64,000 nt of DNA, from the NCBI RefSeq assembly GCF_010119205.1, contig NZ_WRXM01000001.1, forward strand, positions 124,001 to 188,000, read 5' to 3'. The notes beneath the pieces are model-generated. The model ran no database searches and had not been told where the DNA came from. It saw nothing but the letters and a program-made list of their open reading frames with translations. Of the stretch, positions 8,210 through 16,738 are shown piece after piece. The translations under genes and the position numbers were made by a program. The DNA is from Haloarcula limicola (GTDB lineage: Archaea > Halobacteriota > Halobacteria > Halobacteriales > Haloarculaceae). Positions within the stretch are counted from its first letter, which is position 1. Each line of letters begins with the position of its first letter.

Positions 8210-9088
8210 ATGTCGGTTCGGGTCACAGCGAACCGTATGATAGACGAGACAGTCGAGGAGATCGAGGAGATGCAGACGCACGGCTCCTCGGTCGTCGCCA
8301 TCAAGGCGGCGAAGTCGTTGCGGGCGCTGACCGAACGGGAGTTCCCCACCGTCGAGGAGTACCTCCGCACGCTCGAACGCAACAGCAACGCTCTCCGGCG
8401 GGCGAACCCCTCGCACGCCTCGCTGTACAGCACGCAACACGAGATCGTCGAGGCGGTGACCGACGCCGACCCCGCCGACGTCTCGACGGCGAAGCGGCTC
8501 ACGCTCGAAGCCATCGAGTCGGTCGTCGACGAGGTGGAGTCGGCGAAGGAGCGCGCCGCGGCGCGGGCCGCGACGCTCATCGCGGACGACGACGTGCTGT
8601 TGATCCACGACTACTCCTCGACGGTCATGACCGCGATCGACGACGCGCTGGCGGCCGGGCACTCCTTCGAAGTGTACGCCACGGAGTCCCGGCCGCGCTA
8701 TCTCGGGCGGAAGGCCGCGCGGAAACTCGCCGAGCGCGACGGCGTGGACGTGACGCTCATCGTCGACAGCGCCGCCGGTCACTTCATGCCCGAGTGCGAC
8801 CGCGTCGTCGTCGGCATGGACTGTATCGTCGAGGACGTGCTTTACAACCGAGTGGGGACGTACCCCATCGCCACGGCGGCCAACGACACGGGCGTCCCGG
8901 TGACGGTGGTCGGTGCCGACTCGAAGTACGTCGACGGCGCGTTCGCCTTCGAGAATGAGTCCCGCTCGCCGTCGGAAGTGCTGTTGGAACCGGCCGAAGG
9001 GTTCGACGTGGCGAACCCGGCCTACGACGCGACGCCGGTGAAGCTACTCGACTCCGTCGTCACGGACGAGACGATACACGAGTACTGA
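8210..9088 (+). CDS. eIF2B alpha/beta/delta-like protein (IF-2B family)
   Basis: A 292-residue protein of the eIF2B/methylthioribose-1-phosphate isomerase superfamily. The N-terminal helical region runs to about residue 115. The Rossmann-like C-terminal half has LIHDYSSTVMTAI, VYATESRPRYLGRKAARKL and VVVGMDCIVEDVLYNRVGTYPIATAANDTGVPV, the last being the typical family block with its Asp. Archaeal members include ribose-1,5-bisphosphate isomerases and 2B-like proteins of uncertain role, and I cannot separate these from sequence. An internal ATG at 8237 is a possible alternative start. It is divergent from the pilin-like gene, with about 116 nt between them. Confidence 0.85.
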   Translation: MSVRVTANRMIDETVEEIEEMQTHGSSVVAIKAAKSLRALTEREFPTVEEYLRTLERNSNALRRANPSHASLYSTQHEIVEAVTDADPADVSTAKRLTLEAIESVVDEVESAKERAAARAATLIADDDVLLIHDYSSTVMTAIDDALAAGHSFEVYATESRPRYLGRKAARKLAERDGVDVTLIVDSAAGHFMPECDRVVVGMDCIVEDVLYNRVGTYPIATAANDTGVPVTVVGADSKYVDGAFAFENESRSPSEVLLEPAEGFDVANPAYDATPVKLLDSVVTDETIHEY

Positions 9089-9110
9089 GAAAATCGGTGC
9101 GGTCTGAACG

Positions 9111-9305
9111 CTACCGGTCGCTGACGACTGTCTGACACTCGGGACAGCGCAGAACGCGTTCGTCGCCGGTCCCGTCGACGGCCCAGTTCTCCCCGGCGCG
9201 GCTCTCGTAGCCACAGGCCGGACAGAACAGCACGCCCTTGCGTCGTTGCCGGCGCGGCCGCTCGGCGTCGGCGGCGTCTGCCGCGCGAGTTTCGATGGAG
9301 GTCAT
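9111..9305 (-). CDS. Small zinc-ribbon protein
   Basis: A 64-residue protein with two CxxC pairs: CPAC (residues 28-31) and CPEC (residues 54-57), a spacing that fits a zinc ribbon. The N-terminal 25 residues are Ala/Arg-rich and probably unstructured. Proteins of this type are abundant and mostly uncharacterised in haloarchaea. It is convergent with the eIF2B-like gene. A TATA-like stretch and a 6-bp inverted repeat lie upstream at 9333-9365. Confidence 0.75.
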   Translation of the reverse strand: MTSIETRAADAADAERPRRQRRKGVLFCPACGYESRAGENWAVDGTGDERVLRCPECQTVVSDR

Positions 9306-9342
9306 CGGCTAGAGGGAGGTACCGCGACCGGAAGTATTTGTT

Positions 9343-9365
9343 GGTGAACTGTGTAATTATTCACC
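9343..9365. promoter_or_regulatory. Inverted repeat GGTGAA-N11-TTCACC, possible operator
   Basis: A perfect 6-bp inverted repeat with an 11-bp AT-rich centre lies 38-60 bp upstream of the zinc-ribbon start at 9305. It could be an operator or simply a hairpin between two minus-strand genes. Confidence 0.35.
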
Positions 9366-9430
9366 GAAGACGTCCCCGTCCCCCATCGAAGACCGTTAGC
9401 AAATTCGTGATATGTCTTCTCGAAGCGCGG

Positions 9431-10177
9431 TCACATGTACATTCGGTCGTCGGGCGTCGCCTCCGCCTCGGCGGCCTCGATCCGCTCGGCGAGCGCGCGG
9501 TACTGCGCCTCGACGTTCGCCGCGAAGGCCTCCAAGGGTTCGGTGTCGACTTCGATACTGTGGGTGCGAACGAGCGCGTCCACGAGGCGAATCGCGGCGG
9601 CGGCGTCGGGGGCCTGCGGGTGAGCGGGCGTCGTGAAGACGCCGACGGGACGCTCGTCGTCCTCGATGCCGCGCGAGACGAGTTCGGCCGTGACGCCGTC
9701 TAGGAACCCGGTCCCCATCGAACGGACGTCGGTGTCGGCGAGGTAGCGGTCCCGGTAGTCCTCGGTGGCGATGTAGAACGGGACGTGGTCCTCCGGGCCG
9801 TGCGCGACGGGGACCCCCGAGAGAATCGTCAGGTTCGACGGTTCGAGTTCGGCGTAGAGGGCGTCGACGGCGTCGGCGAACGCTTCGGCGGTCGGTACCG
9901 GGACGAACCGCTCGCTGATGACGACGCCGAGCGAGGTCTCGGCGTGGGCGTACACTCGCGTGTGGTGGCGCGGAACGCCGTTCTCGAACGGGGTGATCAG
10001 CGGCGGCCCGCCCGCTTCGAGGTGGCCGACCTGCGTCATCGACAGCTGGTCGATCAGGTAGTCGACGGCGGTCAGACCGGCGAGCCCGTACTCGCTGAAC
10101 CCGAGGACGAGCGTCTCGATCTCGGGCGGTTCGGCTGTCGCTTCGAAGCGCGGCGTCCGCGTCTCGTCTGTCGCCAT
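9431..10177 (-). CDS. PAC2 family protein (proteasome-assembly-chaperone-like)
   Basis: A 248-residue protein. Features of the archaeal PAC2/DUF75 family are FSEYGLAGLTAVDYLIDQL near the N-terminus, a central ISERFVPVPTAEAF and LTILSGVPVAHGP stretch, and the later block GTGFLDGVTAELVSRGIEDDERPVGVFTTPAHPQAPDAAAAIRLVDAL. Eukaryotic PAC2 helps assemble proteasomes; the archaeal role is unproved. I took the ATG at 10177 because the upstream in-frame extension overlaps the start of the divergent MscS gene and lacks family sequence. Confidence 0.88.
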   Translation of the reverse strand: MATDETRTPRFEATAEPPEIETLVLGFSEYGLAGLTAVDYLIDQLSMTQVGHLEAGGPPLITPFENGVPRHHTRVYAHAETSLGVVISERFVPVPTAEAFADAVDALYAELEPSNLTILSGVPVAHGPEDHVPFYIATEDYRDRYLADTDVRSMGTGFLDGVTAELVSRGIEDDERPVGVFTTPAHPQAPDAAAAIRLVDALVRTHSIEVDTEPLEAFAANVEAQYRALAERIEAAEAEATPDDRMYM

Positions 10178-10253
10178 ACCGGGTGGTCGCTCGCCGTCGG
10201 CTAATCGTTTCGGGAGGGGAACCCTTTTTTCGTGTGACCGTGGACTGTACGCC

Positions 10254-11333
10254 ATGCGTTCCGGTCACGTCCGGTTGTTTCAGGGGGATGGAACCCCCAC
10301 GCCGCCGACGCCCACGGACACTCCCGCGGAAGTGACGCAGACGCTGTTCTCGTGGCTCCCGTTCCACATCCCGACGTGGGCCGCGGACCTCCTCGCCTCG
10401 ATCGTCGTCATCGCGCTGGCCTACGGCGTCTCTCGGCTGCTGGTCCGACTGCTCGGCCGCCGGGTCGCTCAGCAGTTCCGTCGGCCGAGCCTCACGCGGA
10501 CCGTCCTCCGCGGCATCCGCGCGGCCGTCTACGTCTTCGCGCTGCTCACCATCATGGGCATCTACGGGCTCGAAATCGGGGATATCGGGCTCTCGGTGGC
10601 CGTCTTCTCGGCCGTCATCGGTGTCGTCGTCGCGCCCATCGTCGGCAGTTTCATCTCCGGGGTCTTCCTGCTGGCCGACCAGCCCTACGAGATCGGCGAC
10701 ATGATAGAGCTCGCCGACCGCGAGCAGACCGGCTTCGTCGAGGACATCACGCTCAGACACACCAAGGTGTTCACGCTCGACAACACGTTTCTGGTCATCC
10801 CGAACGGGTCGATGCGGGACCGCGACGTCGTCAACTACTCCGCGGAGGACCCCCGGACCCGCCTCGCGCTCGACGTGCTGGTCACTTACGAGAGCGACGT
10901 CCCCGAGGCGCGGTCGCTCATCGAGCGGGCCGCGCGGAACGTGGACAACGTCATCGAGGGCGGGCCGAACATCCGCGTGGGGGCCGCCCGCTACCCGGCC
11001 GCGCCGACGGCGTACATCAACAACTTCGCCGACCACGGCGTCCTGCTGACCGTTCGCTACTGGGTGACCGAGCCGTACAAGCTGCTGGCCACCCGCTCGA
11101 AGGTCCAGACCAACGTCTGGGACGCCCTGGAGGACGTCGACGTGGAGATCGCCTATCCGCACTCGCACCTGTACTTCGACGAGACGAGCGGGGAGATGCA
11201 GGTGTCGGTGGAGAACCGCGACCGACTCACCGGGCGGCCGCCGGCCGACGCGGCGAGGGACCCGGAGCGGGACGTCCCGAGCGACGCTCAGTCGTCCGAG
11301 GAGCGCGACGACGGCGAGTACCGCGAGGGCTGA
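10254..11333 (+). CDS. MscS-family mechanosensitive ion channel
   Basis: A 359-residue channel of the small-conductance type. It has three hydrophobic helices (about 42-68, 83-106 and 113-147), the last being the pore-lining TM3 (VFSAVIGVVVAPIVGSFISGVFLLADQPYEIGD). The beta domain then reads TGFVEDITLRHTKVFTLDNTFLVIPNGSM, the family hallmark, followed by the alpha/beta vestibule. Such channels release osmolytes on hypo-osmotic shock, which is relevant to a halophile. The last 46 nt overlap the convergent universal-stress-protein gene. The C-terminal 35 residues are a charged, poorly conserved tail. Confidence 0.93.
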   Translation: MRSGHVRLFQGDGTPTPPTPTDTPAEVTQTLFSWLPFHIPTWAADLLASIVVIALAYGVSRLLVRLLGRRVAQQFRRPSLTRTVLRGIRAAVYVFALLTIMGIYGLEIGDIGLSVAVFSAVIGVVVAPIVGSFISGVFLLADQPYEIGDMIELADREQTGFVEDITLRHTKVFTLDNTFLVIPNGSMRDRDVVNYSAEDPRTRLALDVLVTYESDVPEARSLIERAARNVDNVIEGGPNIRVGAARYPAAPTAYINNFADHGVLLTVRYWVTEPYKLLATRSKVQTNVWDALEDVDVEIAYPHSHLYFDETSGEMQVSVENRDRLTGRPPADAARDPERDVPSDAQSSEERDDGEYREG

Positions 11334-11737
11334 CTGTTCGGGCTCACCGTGACCACGTCGCAGTCCAGCTCGTCCCGGAGGTAGCGTTCGATGTCGGGGT
11401 CGTCCACGAGACGGCGGATCATCGACCGCCAGCGACTCACCTGTTTGTCGCCGATAACGACCACGTCGGCGTCCTGCGCGGCGACCTCGTCGAGGATCGT
11501 CTCCTCGACGAGCATCCCCGAGCGGACGACGTAGCGCGTCCGGGGCAGGTGACCGAACTCCCGTTCGACGGCGCTCTTCAGTTGCGCCCGTGAGACGTTG
11601 TGGCCGCCCTGATAGAGGTTGACGTGCAGAACTGTCAGATCAGCGTCCTCCTCCTCGGCGACGTCGACGGCCGCCGAGAGGGTCGCACGCGAGTTCTCGG
11701 AGAGCGGATACCGGACCGGGACGACGACCTGTGGCAT
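11288..11737 (-). CDS. Universal stress protein (UspA family)
   Basis: A 149-residue single-domain Usp. It starts with the typical strand (MPQVVVPVRYPLSENSRATLSAAVDVA) and contains LTVLHVNLY and VVVIGDKQVSRWRSMIRRL. The ATP-binding G-x2-G-x9-G-S/T loop is not intact, so this copy may not bind ATP. The end of the protein (NSQPSRYSPSSRSSDD) is encoded within the 46-nt overlap with the MscS gene on the other strand. Confidence 0.85.
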   Translation of the reverse strand: MPQVVVPVRYPLSENSRATLSAAVDVAEEEDADLTVLHVNLYQGGHNVSRAQLKSAVEREFGHLPRTRYVVRSGMLVEETILDEVAAQDADVVVIGDKQVSRWRSMIRRLVDDPDIERYLRDELDCDVVTVSPNSQPSRYSPSSRSSDD

Positions 11738-11769
11738 CGACGGAGAGTTCGACGGCGGGGGTTAAATCC

Positions 11770-13128
11770 CTAGCGACGCACCACGCGACCGGTCACCGAC
11801 GCGTCGATGCCCTCGCTGCGAGCGTAGTCGGCGAGCACCTCGTACTGGAGGTCGTACGCGGCGACGCGGTGGGACTCGGTCAGCGTCGGGAACTCGACGG
11901 TCGTGTGCAGGAGGTACTCCGATGTGGCGAGCGTGTACGTCTCCGCGTCGACTACGGGCTCGCCGCCGACGCGAAGCCGCTCGACGGACTGCGTCTCGCG
12001 GTCCCAGACCAGTTCGAGACCGCTGACGTGGGCGTGCCACCAGTCGGCGTCGCCGTGGTCGACCACCCGACCGCTGGCCTCCCGGCAGATAGAGCGCAGT
12101 TCCGCGCCCGTGACTTCGGCGACGACGACCGGTTCCTCGAAGGGGACGACCGAGACAAGGTCCGCGACGGTCACGTCGCCCGCGAGCGGTGACTCGTCGC
12201 GCCGGATGCCGCCGCCGTTCTGGAGACCCACGTCCGCGCCGGTCGCCCAGCGGTAGGCGTCGGCGACGACGTTGCCGATGCGGCTCTCGCCGCCGTAGGC
12301 GTCGGTCTGCTCGCGCGAGATCGGCTCCTCGACGCGGGCGACGACCTCGTTCAGCCCCGTCTCCGCGAGGCGTCCCTCGATGGCCGACGCGACCCTCTCC
12401 ATGGGTTCGCCGTCCTCGACGGCCCGGAACTCGGCGGTCGGCCGCGCGCCGCCGAGGTCGACGTCGACGACGGCGTGACCGTTCGACCCCGGACGCGTGA
12501 GGAGTGTGTCGTCGATGCGGTCGATGCGTCGCTCGTGGACGTGCCCGCCGAGAATCACGTCCACGTCGCAGCGGCGCGCGAGTTCGTCGTCGTCCCGGCC
12601 GAGGTGCGAGACGACGACCACCAGATCCGCGCCCCGCGCCCTGAGCGCGGCCGCGGCGTCGGCGACGGCGGCGAACGGGTCGGTGAACGCCAGCGGGTCG
12701 GCCGACGGGTTGGCGGCCCCGGTGGCGGTGTTGGTCACGCCGACGAACCCGACGGTCGTGCCGACCACCTCCCGCAGCGCCCGCGACTCCGTCTCGTCGG
12801 CGAGGAAGCGGTCGCCGTCGCGGCGGACGTTCGCGGTCAGCCATGTCTGCGGGGAGCGCTCGACGACCTCGCGCGTGGCGGCCAGGCCGTGATCGAAATC
12901 GTGGTTTCCGAAGGTCTCGAAGTCCGGTTCGACCGCCGCGAAGAAGTCGAGCGACTGCCGTCCCTCGGTCACCATCGAGAGGACCCCTGGAGCGGTGTTG
13001 TCGCCGCTGCCGACGAGCAGCGTCTCGGCGTCGTTCAGCGAGGTCAGCGTCCCGGCCAACCGCCCGATGCGGTCGGGGTCGTCGTGGGCGCTCTCGACGT
13101 CGGAGTAGTGGAGGAGGCGAGGACCCAT
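11770..13128 (-). CDS. 5'-nucleotidase / UshA-type metallophosphoesterase
   Basis: A 452-residue two-domain enzyme. The N-terminal calcineurin-like domain has its metal ligands in HYSDVE, GSGDN, FGNHDFDHG, VVSHLG and GGHVHE. The C-terminal 5'-nucleotidase domain begins near residue 245 and contains GNVVADAYRWATGADVGLQNGGGIR and the substrate-binding aromatic region near ATSEYLL. It would hydrolyse nucleotides or related phosphate esters. There is no signal peptide, unlike most bacterial UshA, so it is predicted to be cytoplasmic. It is divergent from the small zinc protein at 13201. Confidence 0.9.
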   Translation of the reverse strand: MGPRLLHYSDVESAHDDPDRIGRLAGTLTSLNDAETLLVGSGDNTAPGVLSMVTEGRQSLDFFAAVEPDFETFGNHDFDHGLAATREVVERSPQTWLTANVRRDGDRFLADETESRALREVVGTTVGFVGVTNTATGAANPSADPLAFTDPFAAVADAAAALRARGADLVVVVSHLGRDDDELARRCDVDVILGGHVHERRIDRIDDTLLTRPGSNGHAVVDVDLGGARPTAEFRAVEDGEPMERVASAIEGRLAETGLNEVVARVEEPISREQTDAYGGESRIGNVVADAYRWATGADVGLQNGGGIRRDESPLAGDVTVADLVSVVPFEEPVVVAEVTGAELRSICREASGRVVDHGDADWWHAHVSGLELVWDRETQSVERLRVGGEPVVDAETYTLATSEYLLHTTVEFPTLTESHRVAAYDLQYEVLADYARSEGIDASVTGRVVRR

Positions 13129-13200
13129 TAACCCGCCGTAGGGGACCGTTCGACAAATCGGTTCCGCAGTGAATTAGGCGCTCGAACCCGACGTCACGGT

Positions 13201-13440
13201 ATGGAAGAACGCACTGGTCCGGACGGCGAGACGCTCTTCGTGGACCGCGAGGACGGCGACATCGGGACGAAGGGGCCGTTCTACACCGTCTACGTCGAGG
13301 CCGACCGCGAGCGCCGCTGGGGGTACTTCTGTGGCAACTGCGAGACGTTCAACAACGCGATGGACTCGATGGGGCGCATCCGCTGTAACGAGTGCAGCAA
13401 CCTCCGGAAGGCCGAGGAGTGGGACGCGGCCCACGAGTGA
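13201..13440 (+). CDS. Small zinc-finger protein (DUF5816-like)
   Basis: A 79-residue protein with CGNC (residues 45-48) and CNEC (residues 63-66) pairs and a conserved core (GPFYTVYVEADRERRWGYFCGNC). It resembles the haloarchaeal family I know as DUF5816, though that name is from memory. The function is unknown. A short hairpin, GCTGG-TGA-CCAGC, begins right after the stop at 13441 and may end the transcript. Confidence 0.75.
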   Translation: MEERTGPDGETLFVDREDGDIGTKGPFYTVYVEADRERRWGYFCGNCETFNNAMDSMGRIRCNECSNLRKAEEWDAAHE

Positions 13441-13453
13441 GCTGGTGACCAGC
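13441..13453 (+). terminator. Short hairpin after the zinc-finger gene
   Basis: A perfect 5-bp stem GCTGG/CCAGC with loop TGA directly follows the TGA stop at 13440. No T-run follows, so the terminator role is tentative. Confidence 0.3.
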
Positions 13454-13480
13454 CGACAACTATAGATCTATTGTCAGGTG

Positions 13481-13490
13481 TAAACGTTTA
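13481..13490 (+). promoter_or_regulatory. TATA-like box for the 13519 gene
   Basis: TAAACGTTTA lies about 30 nt before the ATG at 13519, which fits a leaderless transcript. A palindrome ATAGATCTAT sits just upstream at 13462-13471. Confidence 0.45.
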
Positions 13491-13518
13491 TGCCACCCCC
13501 ACTGGTAGGTCTTCACAG

Positions 13519-13815
13519 ATGGGGGTCGTTACCACATCCCTCGGCGAGCGGGCCCAGTCGATTTTCGACGACATCGGATACTCCGTGTCGCGCACAGAGT
13601 CCGGCATCCGAGCCGAACACGAGTGGCGCAACGTCCACGTCACCGTCGTCGAAGACCAGGAGACGCTTCCGGAGACAGGGGAGTTGCGCTGTTTCGTCAC
13701 CTGGGCGGCCGACGCCTCGGACCTCGGCCGTCGCCTCGGTGGTATGGACGTGGAGTACGACTGGGCCGTCATCGGCGTCCGCGAGGACGGCGGCTACGAC
13801 GTCGTTCACCCGTAG
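13519..13815 (+). CDS. Haloarchaeal conserved protein of unknown function
   Basis: A 98-residue soluble acidic protein starting MGVVTTSLGERAQSIFDDIGYSVSR. It has no membrane segment or zinc motif. The predicted fold is alpha then beta (VTVVEDQETLPETGELRCFVTWA, YDWAVIGVREDGGYDVVHP). I chose the ATG at 13519 because a TATA box lies about 30 nt upstream and the extension before it looks non-coding. It is followed 31 nt later by the small MscS-like gene. I recognise it only as a haloarchaeal conserved protein. Confidence 0.7.
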   Translation: MGVVTTSLGERAQSIFDDIGYSVSRTESGIRAEHEWRNVHVTVVEDQETLPETGELRCFVTWAADASDLGRRLGGMDVEYDWAVIGVREDGGYDVVHP

Positions 13816-13846
13816 CATCTTAGGGCGACGGGTCCGACCATCGAGC

Positions 13847-14380
13847 GTGCAAGCCAGCGTCGTCGTCTCCGCGCTCGAACAGTTGCTCGGTGGCATCCGC
13901 GAGACGCTTCCGAACGTCCTCGCGGGGATCGTCTTCCTGACCATCGCGGCGGTCGGTATCAAACTCGTCATGCTCGTCGTCAGGGCGGTTCTCCGGCGGG
14001 CACTACCCGGCGAAGCGCCGGTGTATCGCCAGTTCATCGCCAGCCTCGTCCTGGTGTTCCTCTGGTTCGGCGTCGGCCTCTCCTTTCTTTCCATCGTCGG
14101 TCTCACACTCGTCGCGGCGTCGCTCGGAACGGCCACGGGATTTCTGGCGCTGGGGGTCTCCTACGCCCTTTCAGACATGATCGCCGACGCCGTCTCCGGC
14201 GTCTACCTCCTGCGCGACCCGGATTTCAACCCCGGTGACACGGTCACGGTGAAGGACACTACCGGCGAGGTGCTCGCCATCGAACTGCGCAAGACGCGCT
14301 TCGACGTGGACGGAAACGTCGTCGTCAGAGCCAACGCCGACATCGAGCAACAGTGGACGAAAGTGCGCGCCGACGACTAA
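13847..14380 (+). CDS. Small MscS-like membrane protein
   Basis: A 177-residue protein starting at a GTG (13847). It has three hydrophobic segments and a TM3-like block (TATGFLALGVSYALSDMIADAVSGVYLLRDPDFNPGDTV) followed by the MscS beta-domain pattern VKDTTGEVLAIELRKTRFDVDGNVVVRAN. It ends at the beta domain and lacks the C-terminal vestibule domain of full channels, so it is a minimal MscS homologue. It is the second MscS-family gene in this window and is much shorter than the one at 10254. Confidence 0.82.
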   Translation: MQASVVVSALEQLLGGIRETLPNVLAGIVFLTIAAVGIKLVMLVVRAVLRRALPGEAPVYRQFIASLVLVFLWFGVGLSFLSIVGLTLVAASLGTATGFLALGVSYALSDMIADAVSGVYLLRDPDFNPGDTVTVKDTTGEVLAIELRKTRFDVDGNVVVRANADIEQQWTKVRADD

Positions 14381-14451
14381 CCATGCGGTTCACGCGGTGT
14401 CCCACCGTCTGACACGCGATACTTATATTCGCTGACGACGAACACGGGGGC

Positions 14452-15369
14452 ATGTTTATCGGCCATGCCCTCCTCGCGTTCGCGCTCGTGGCGCTCGGGG
14501 CCAGACGGCTGGACGCGCGCCCCGAGCGCGCGCTCCAGCTGGGCGCGGTGGCCGGCCTCTTCGCCGCCGTGCCGGACGTAGACGTGGTGTACGCGCCCGT
14601 CGGACTGCTCGTCCAGTCGGTGGGGACGCTCAGCCCCGACGTGTTCTGGGAGACGGCCAACGTCGTCCACCGAGGGCCGACCCACTCGCTGGTGATGGGC
14701 GCGCTCCTCGCGCTGGCCGTCGCGCTCTGGGTCACGGAGACGCGGCGGTGGCGTGCGCTCTCGCTCGCGCTCGTCGGCTCGCTCGTCGCGGTCGCGACGA
14801 GCGTCAGCGGCATCGTCGGCGGTGCCGTCGTCCTCGTCTTCGCCGTCGCCGGGCTCGGCGTCGGTGCGTTCGCCGCCCACCGCTTGGAGATCGCCCCCCG
14901 GCCGCTGTCCGCCGTCGCGGCCGCGGGGCTGTTCTCCCACCCGTTCGGCGACCTCTTCACCGGCGGTCCGCCGCCCTTCCTCTACCCGTTCGACGTGACG
15001 CTGGTCGCCGAGCGCGTCCTGCTCCACCCCGACCCGACCGGGCACCTGTTGGCGGCCTTCGCCGTCGAACTGGGGACCGTCTGGCTGGCCGTCTGGACCT
15101 ACGCGCGCCTCTCGGGCTACCGGTTGCCCGCGCTGGTCCATCCGCGCGCCGCAGTGGGTGCCGGCTACGCCGCCGCGGCGCTCTTGCTTCCGGCTCCGAC
15201 GCTGGAGCAGTCCGCGCACTTCGTCTTCAGCGTCCTCGCCATCGGCGTCGTCGGCGCGCCGGTGCGCCCGTTCAGGCACGGCGTCGACTGGCTCGAGACC
15301 GTCGTGACCGGGCTGGCGGCCGTGACCGTCGCGGCGGTGGCCTACGCGCTGGCCTACGGCGTGCTATAG
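14452..15369 (+). CDS. Membrane-bound metal-dependent hydrolase (YdjM/DUF457 family)
   Basis: A 305-residue multi-pass membrane protein. The conserved family residues are visible in MFIGHALLAFAL (His near the N-terminus), AAVPDVDVV and VVHRGPTHSLVMG (His/Asp cluster), and FSHPFGDLFTGG. In this family these form a predicted metal site at the membrane face. The substrate is unknown. The C-terminal half is a series of hydrophobic helices. It sits in a run of same-strand membrane genes (13847-16694). Confidence 0.85.
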   Translation: MFIGHALLAFALVALGARRLDARPERALQLGAVAGLFAAVPDVDVVYAPVGLLVQSVGTLSPDVFWETANVVHRGPTHSLVMGALLALAVALWVTETRRWRALSLALVGSLVAVATSVSGIVGGAVVLVFAVAGLGVGAFAAHRLEIAPRPLSAVAAAGLFSHPFGDLFTGGPPPFLYPFDVTLVAERVLLHPDPTGHLLAAFAVELGTVWLAVWTYARLSGYRLPALVHPRAAVGAGYAAAALLLPAPTLEQSAHFVFSVLAIGVVGAPVRPFRHGVDWLETVVTGLAAVTVAAVAYALAYGVL

Positions 15370-15411
15370 GGCGATACCGGCGATAGTGTTTTCCACGTCC
15401 GCTCGTACCTG

Positions 15412-16038
15412 ATGGACATGGATTCCGACGTGACCGCGCTGTTGCACGACCAACGGACGAACGCGCTCCTCGCGTGGTTGGTCGTCGCGCTCTTGCTGGC
15501 CGTCGTCGGTGGAAGCGTCGTGGAGGGAGAGCTGCTCTGGGCCGCCTTCGCCGCCGGCGTCGCGGTGCTGGCCCTACTGCCGCCGCTGTTGCTCCTGAAC
15601 CGTCACGCGATGTTGCCGTGGGAGATTCTCCTGCTCGCGGCGCTGCCCGTCGTCGGTCGCGTGTTCGCCACGCTCTCGGTCACGGGGAACCTCGCCACGT
15701 ACCTCTCGGTGGCGGCCATCGCGCTCATCGTCGCCGTCGAACTCCACGTCTTCACGCCGGTCCGGATGACGCCCCGCTTCGCCGTGGTCTTCGTCGTCGT
15801 GACGACGATGGCGACCGCCGGCGTGTGGGCCGTCGTCCGCTGGGTCGCCGACCAGACGCTCGGGACGGCGTTCCTCCTCGACCCGGCGCTCACCGAACAC
15901 GCCATCGAGGAGGCAGTTATGTGGGAGTTCGTCGCCTCGACCGTCGCCGGCGTCGGGGCCGGCGTCGTCTTCGCGTACTACGTGCGCCGAGAGATGGGGG
16001 CGACGCGGGTCCCCGAGGAGGTCCGACCGGAGCTATGA
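15412..16038 (+). CDS. Multi-pass membrane protein of unknown function
   Basis: A 208-residue protein with about six hydrophobic helices spread over residues 18-190 and almost no soluble loops apart from the short acidic N-terminus (MDMDSDVTALLHDQ). No catalytic motif is evident. Its stop overlaps the start of the next membrane gene by 4 nt (ATGA), so the two are translationally coupled and may form one complex. Confidence 0.75.
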   Translation: MDMDSDVTALLHDQRTNALLAWLVVALLLAVVGGSVVEGELLWAAFAAGVAVLALLPPLLLLNRHAMLPWEILLLAALPVVGRVFATLSVTGNLATYLSVAAIALIVAVELHVFTPVRMTPRFAVVFVVVTTMATAGVWAVVRWVADQTLGTAFLLDPALTEHAIEEAVMWEFVASTVAGVGAGVVFAYYVRREMGATRVPEEVRPEL

Positions 16039-16694
16039 GGATTCGGGACTATCTCGGCATCAGCGACCGCCGCCAGCGACAGGCCTCGCGCGCGATGACC
16101 CTCTCGATGGTCGCTATCTTCGTCATCGGCGTCTGGACGGGCAACACGGGTATCATCGTCAACACGGCCCTCGGGCTCGCGGTCACGCAGATCCCGCCGC
16201 TGCTGGAGCGAGACTACGGCATCGCGCTCGACCCGGCGCTGACGCTGTGGATTACGTCGGCCGTCTTCCTCCACGCGGTCGGCGTCATCGGCATCCCGTG
16301 GTCCCCGACGAACTTCTACGCGAGCGTCCCGGGCTGGGACCACGTCACACACGCCCTCTCGTCCTCGCTGGTAGCCGCCGTCGGCTACACCACCGTCCGG
16401 GCGCTGGACCGCCACACCGAGGAGATCTACCTCCCGCCGCGCTTCATGTTCGTGTTCATCCTGCTGTTCGTGCTCGCCTTCGGCGTGCTCTGGGAGGTCA
16501 TCGAGTTCACTATCGGCCTCGCCGCCGAATCGACCGGCAACTCGGCGGTCCTCACGCAGTACGGCCTGCGCGATACGATGCTCGACCTCGTCTTCGACAC
16601 CGTCGGGGCCGTCGTCGTCGCTATCTGGGGGACCGCCCACCTCACCGACGTCGTCGGCCACGTCGAGGGGTGGCTCGGACAGCGGACCAGCTAG
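16035..16694 (+). CDS. Multi-pass membrane protein (DUF2238-like)
   Basis: A 219-residue membrane protein with about six helices. Conserved-looking segments are PGWDHVTHALSSSL, FGVLWEVIEFTIGL and GLRDTMLDLVFDTVGAVVVA, which resemble the DUF2238 family of membrane proteins. Acidic residues lie inside or beside helices (WEVIEF, DTMLDLVFD), which may bind a metal or ion. It is translationally coupled to the gene before it. No biochemical role can be assigned. Confidence 0.7.
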   Translation: MRIRDYLGISDRRQRQASRAMTLSMVAIFVIGVWTGNTGIIVNTALGLAVTQIPPLLERDYGIALDPALTLWITSAVFLHAVGVIGIPWSPTNFYASVPGWDHVTHALSSSLVAAVGYTTVRALDRHTEEIYLPPRFMFVFILLFVLAFGVLWEVIEFTIGLAAESTGNSAVLTQYGLRDTMLDLVFDTVGAVVVAIWGTAHLTDVVGHVEGWLGQRTS

Positions 16695-16738
16695 CTCGAA
16701 AGACTGAAACTACGGACTGTCCACTTCGAGGGCAAGCG

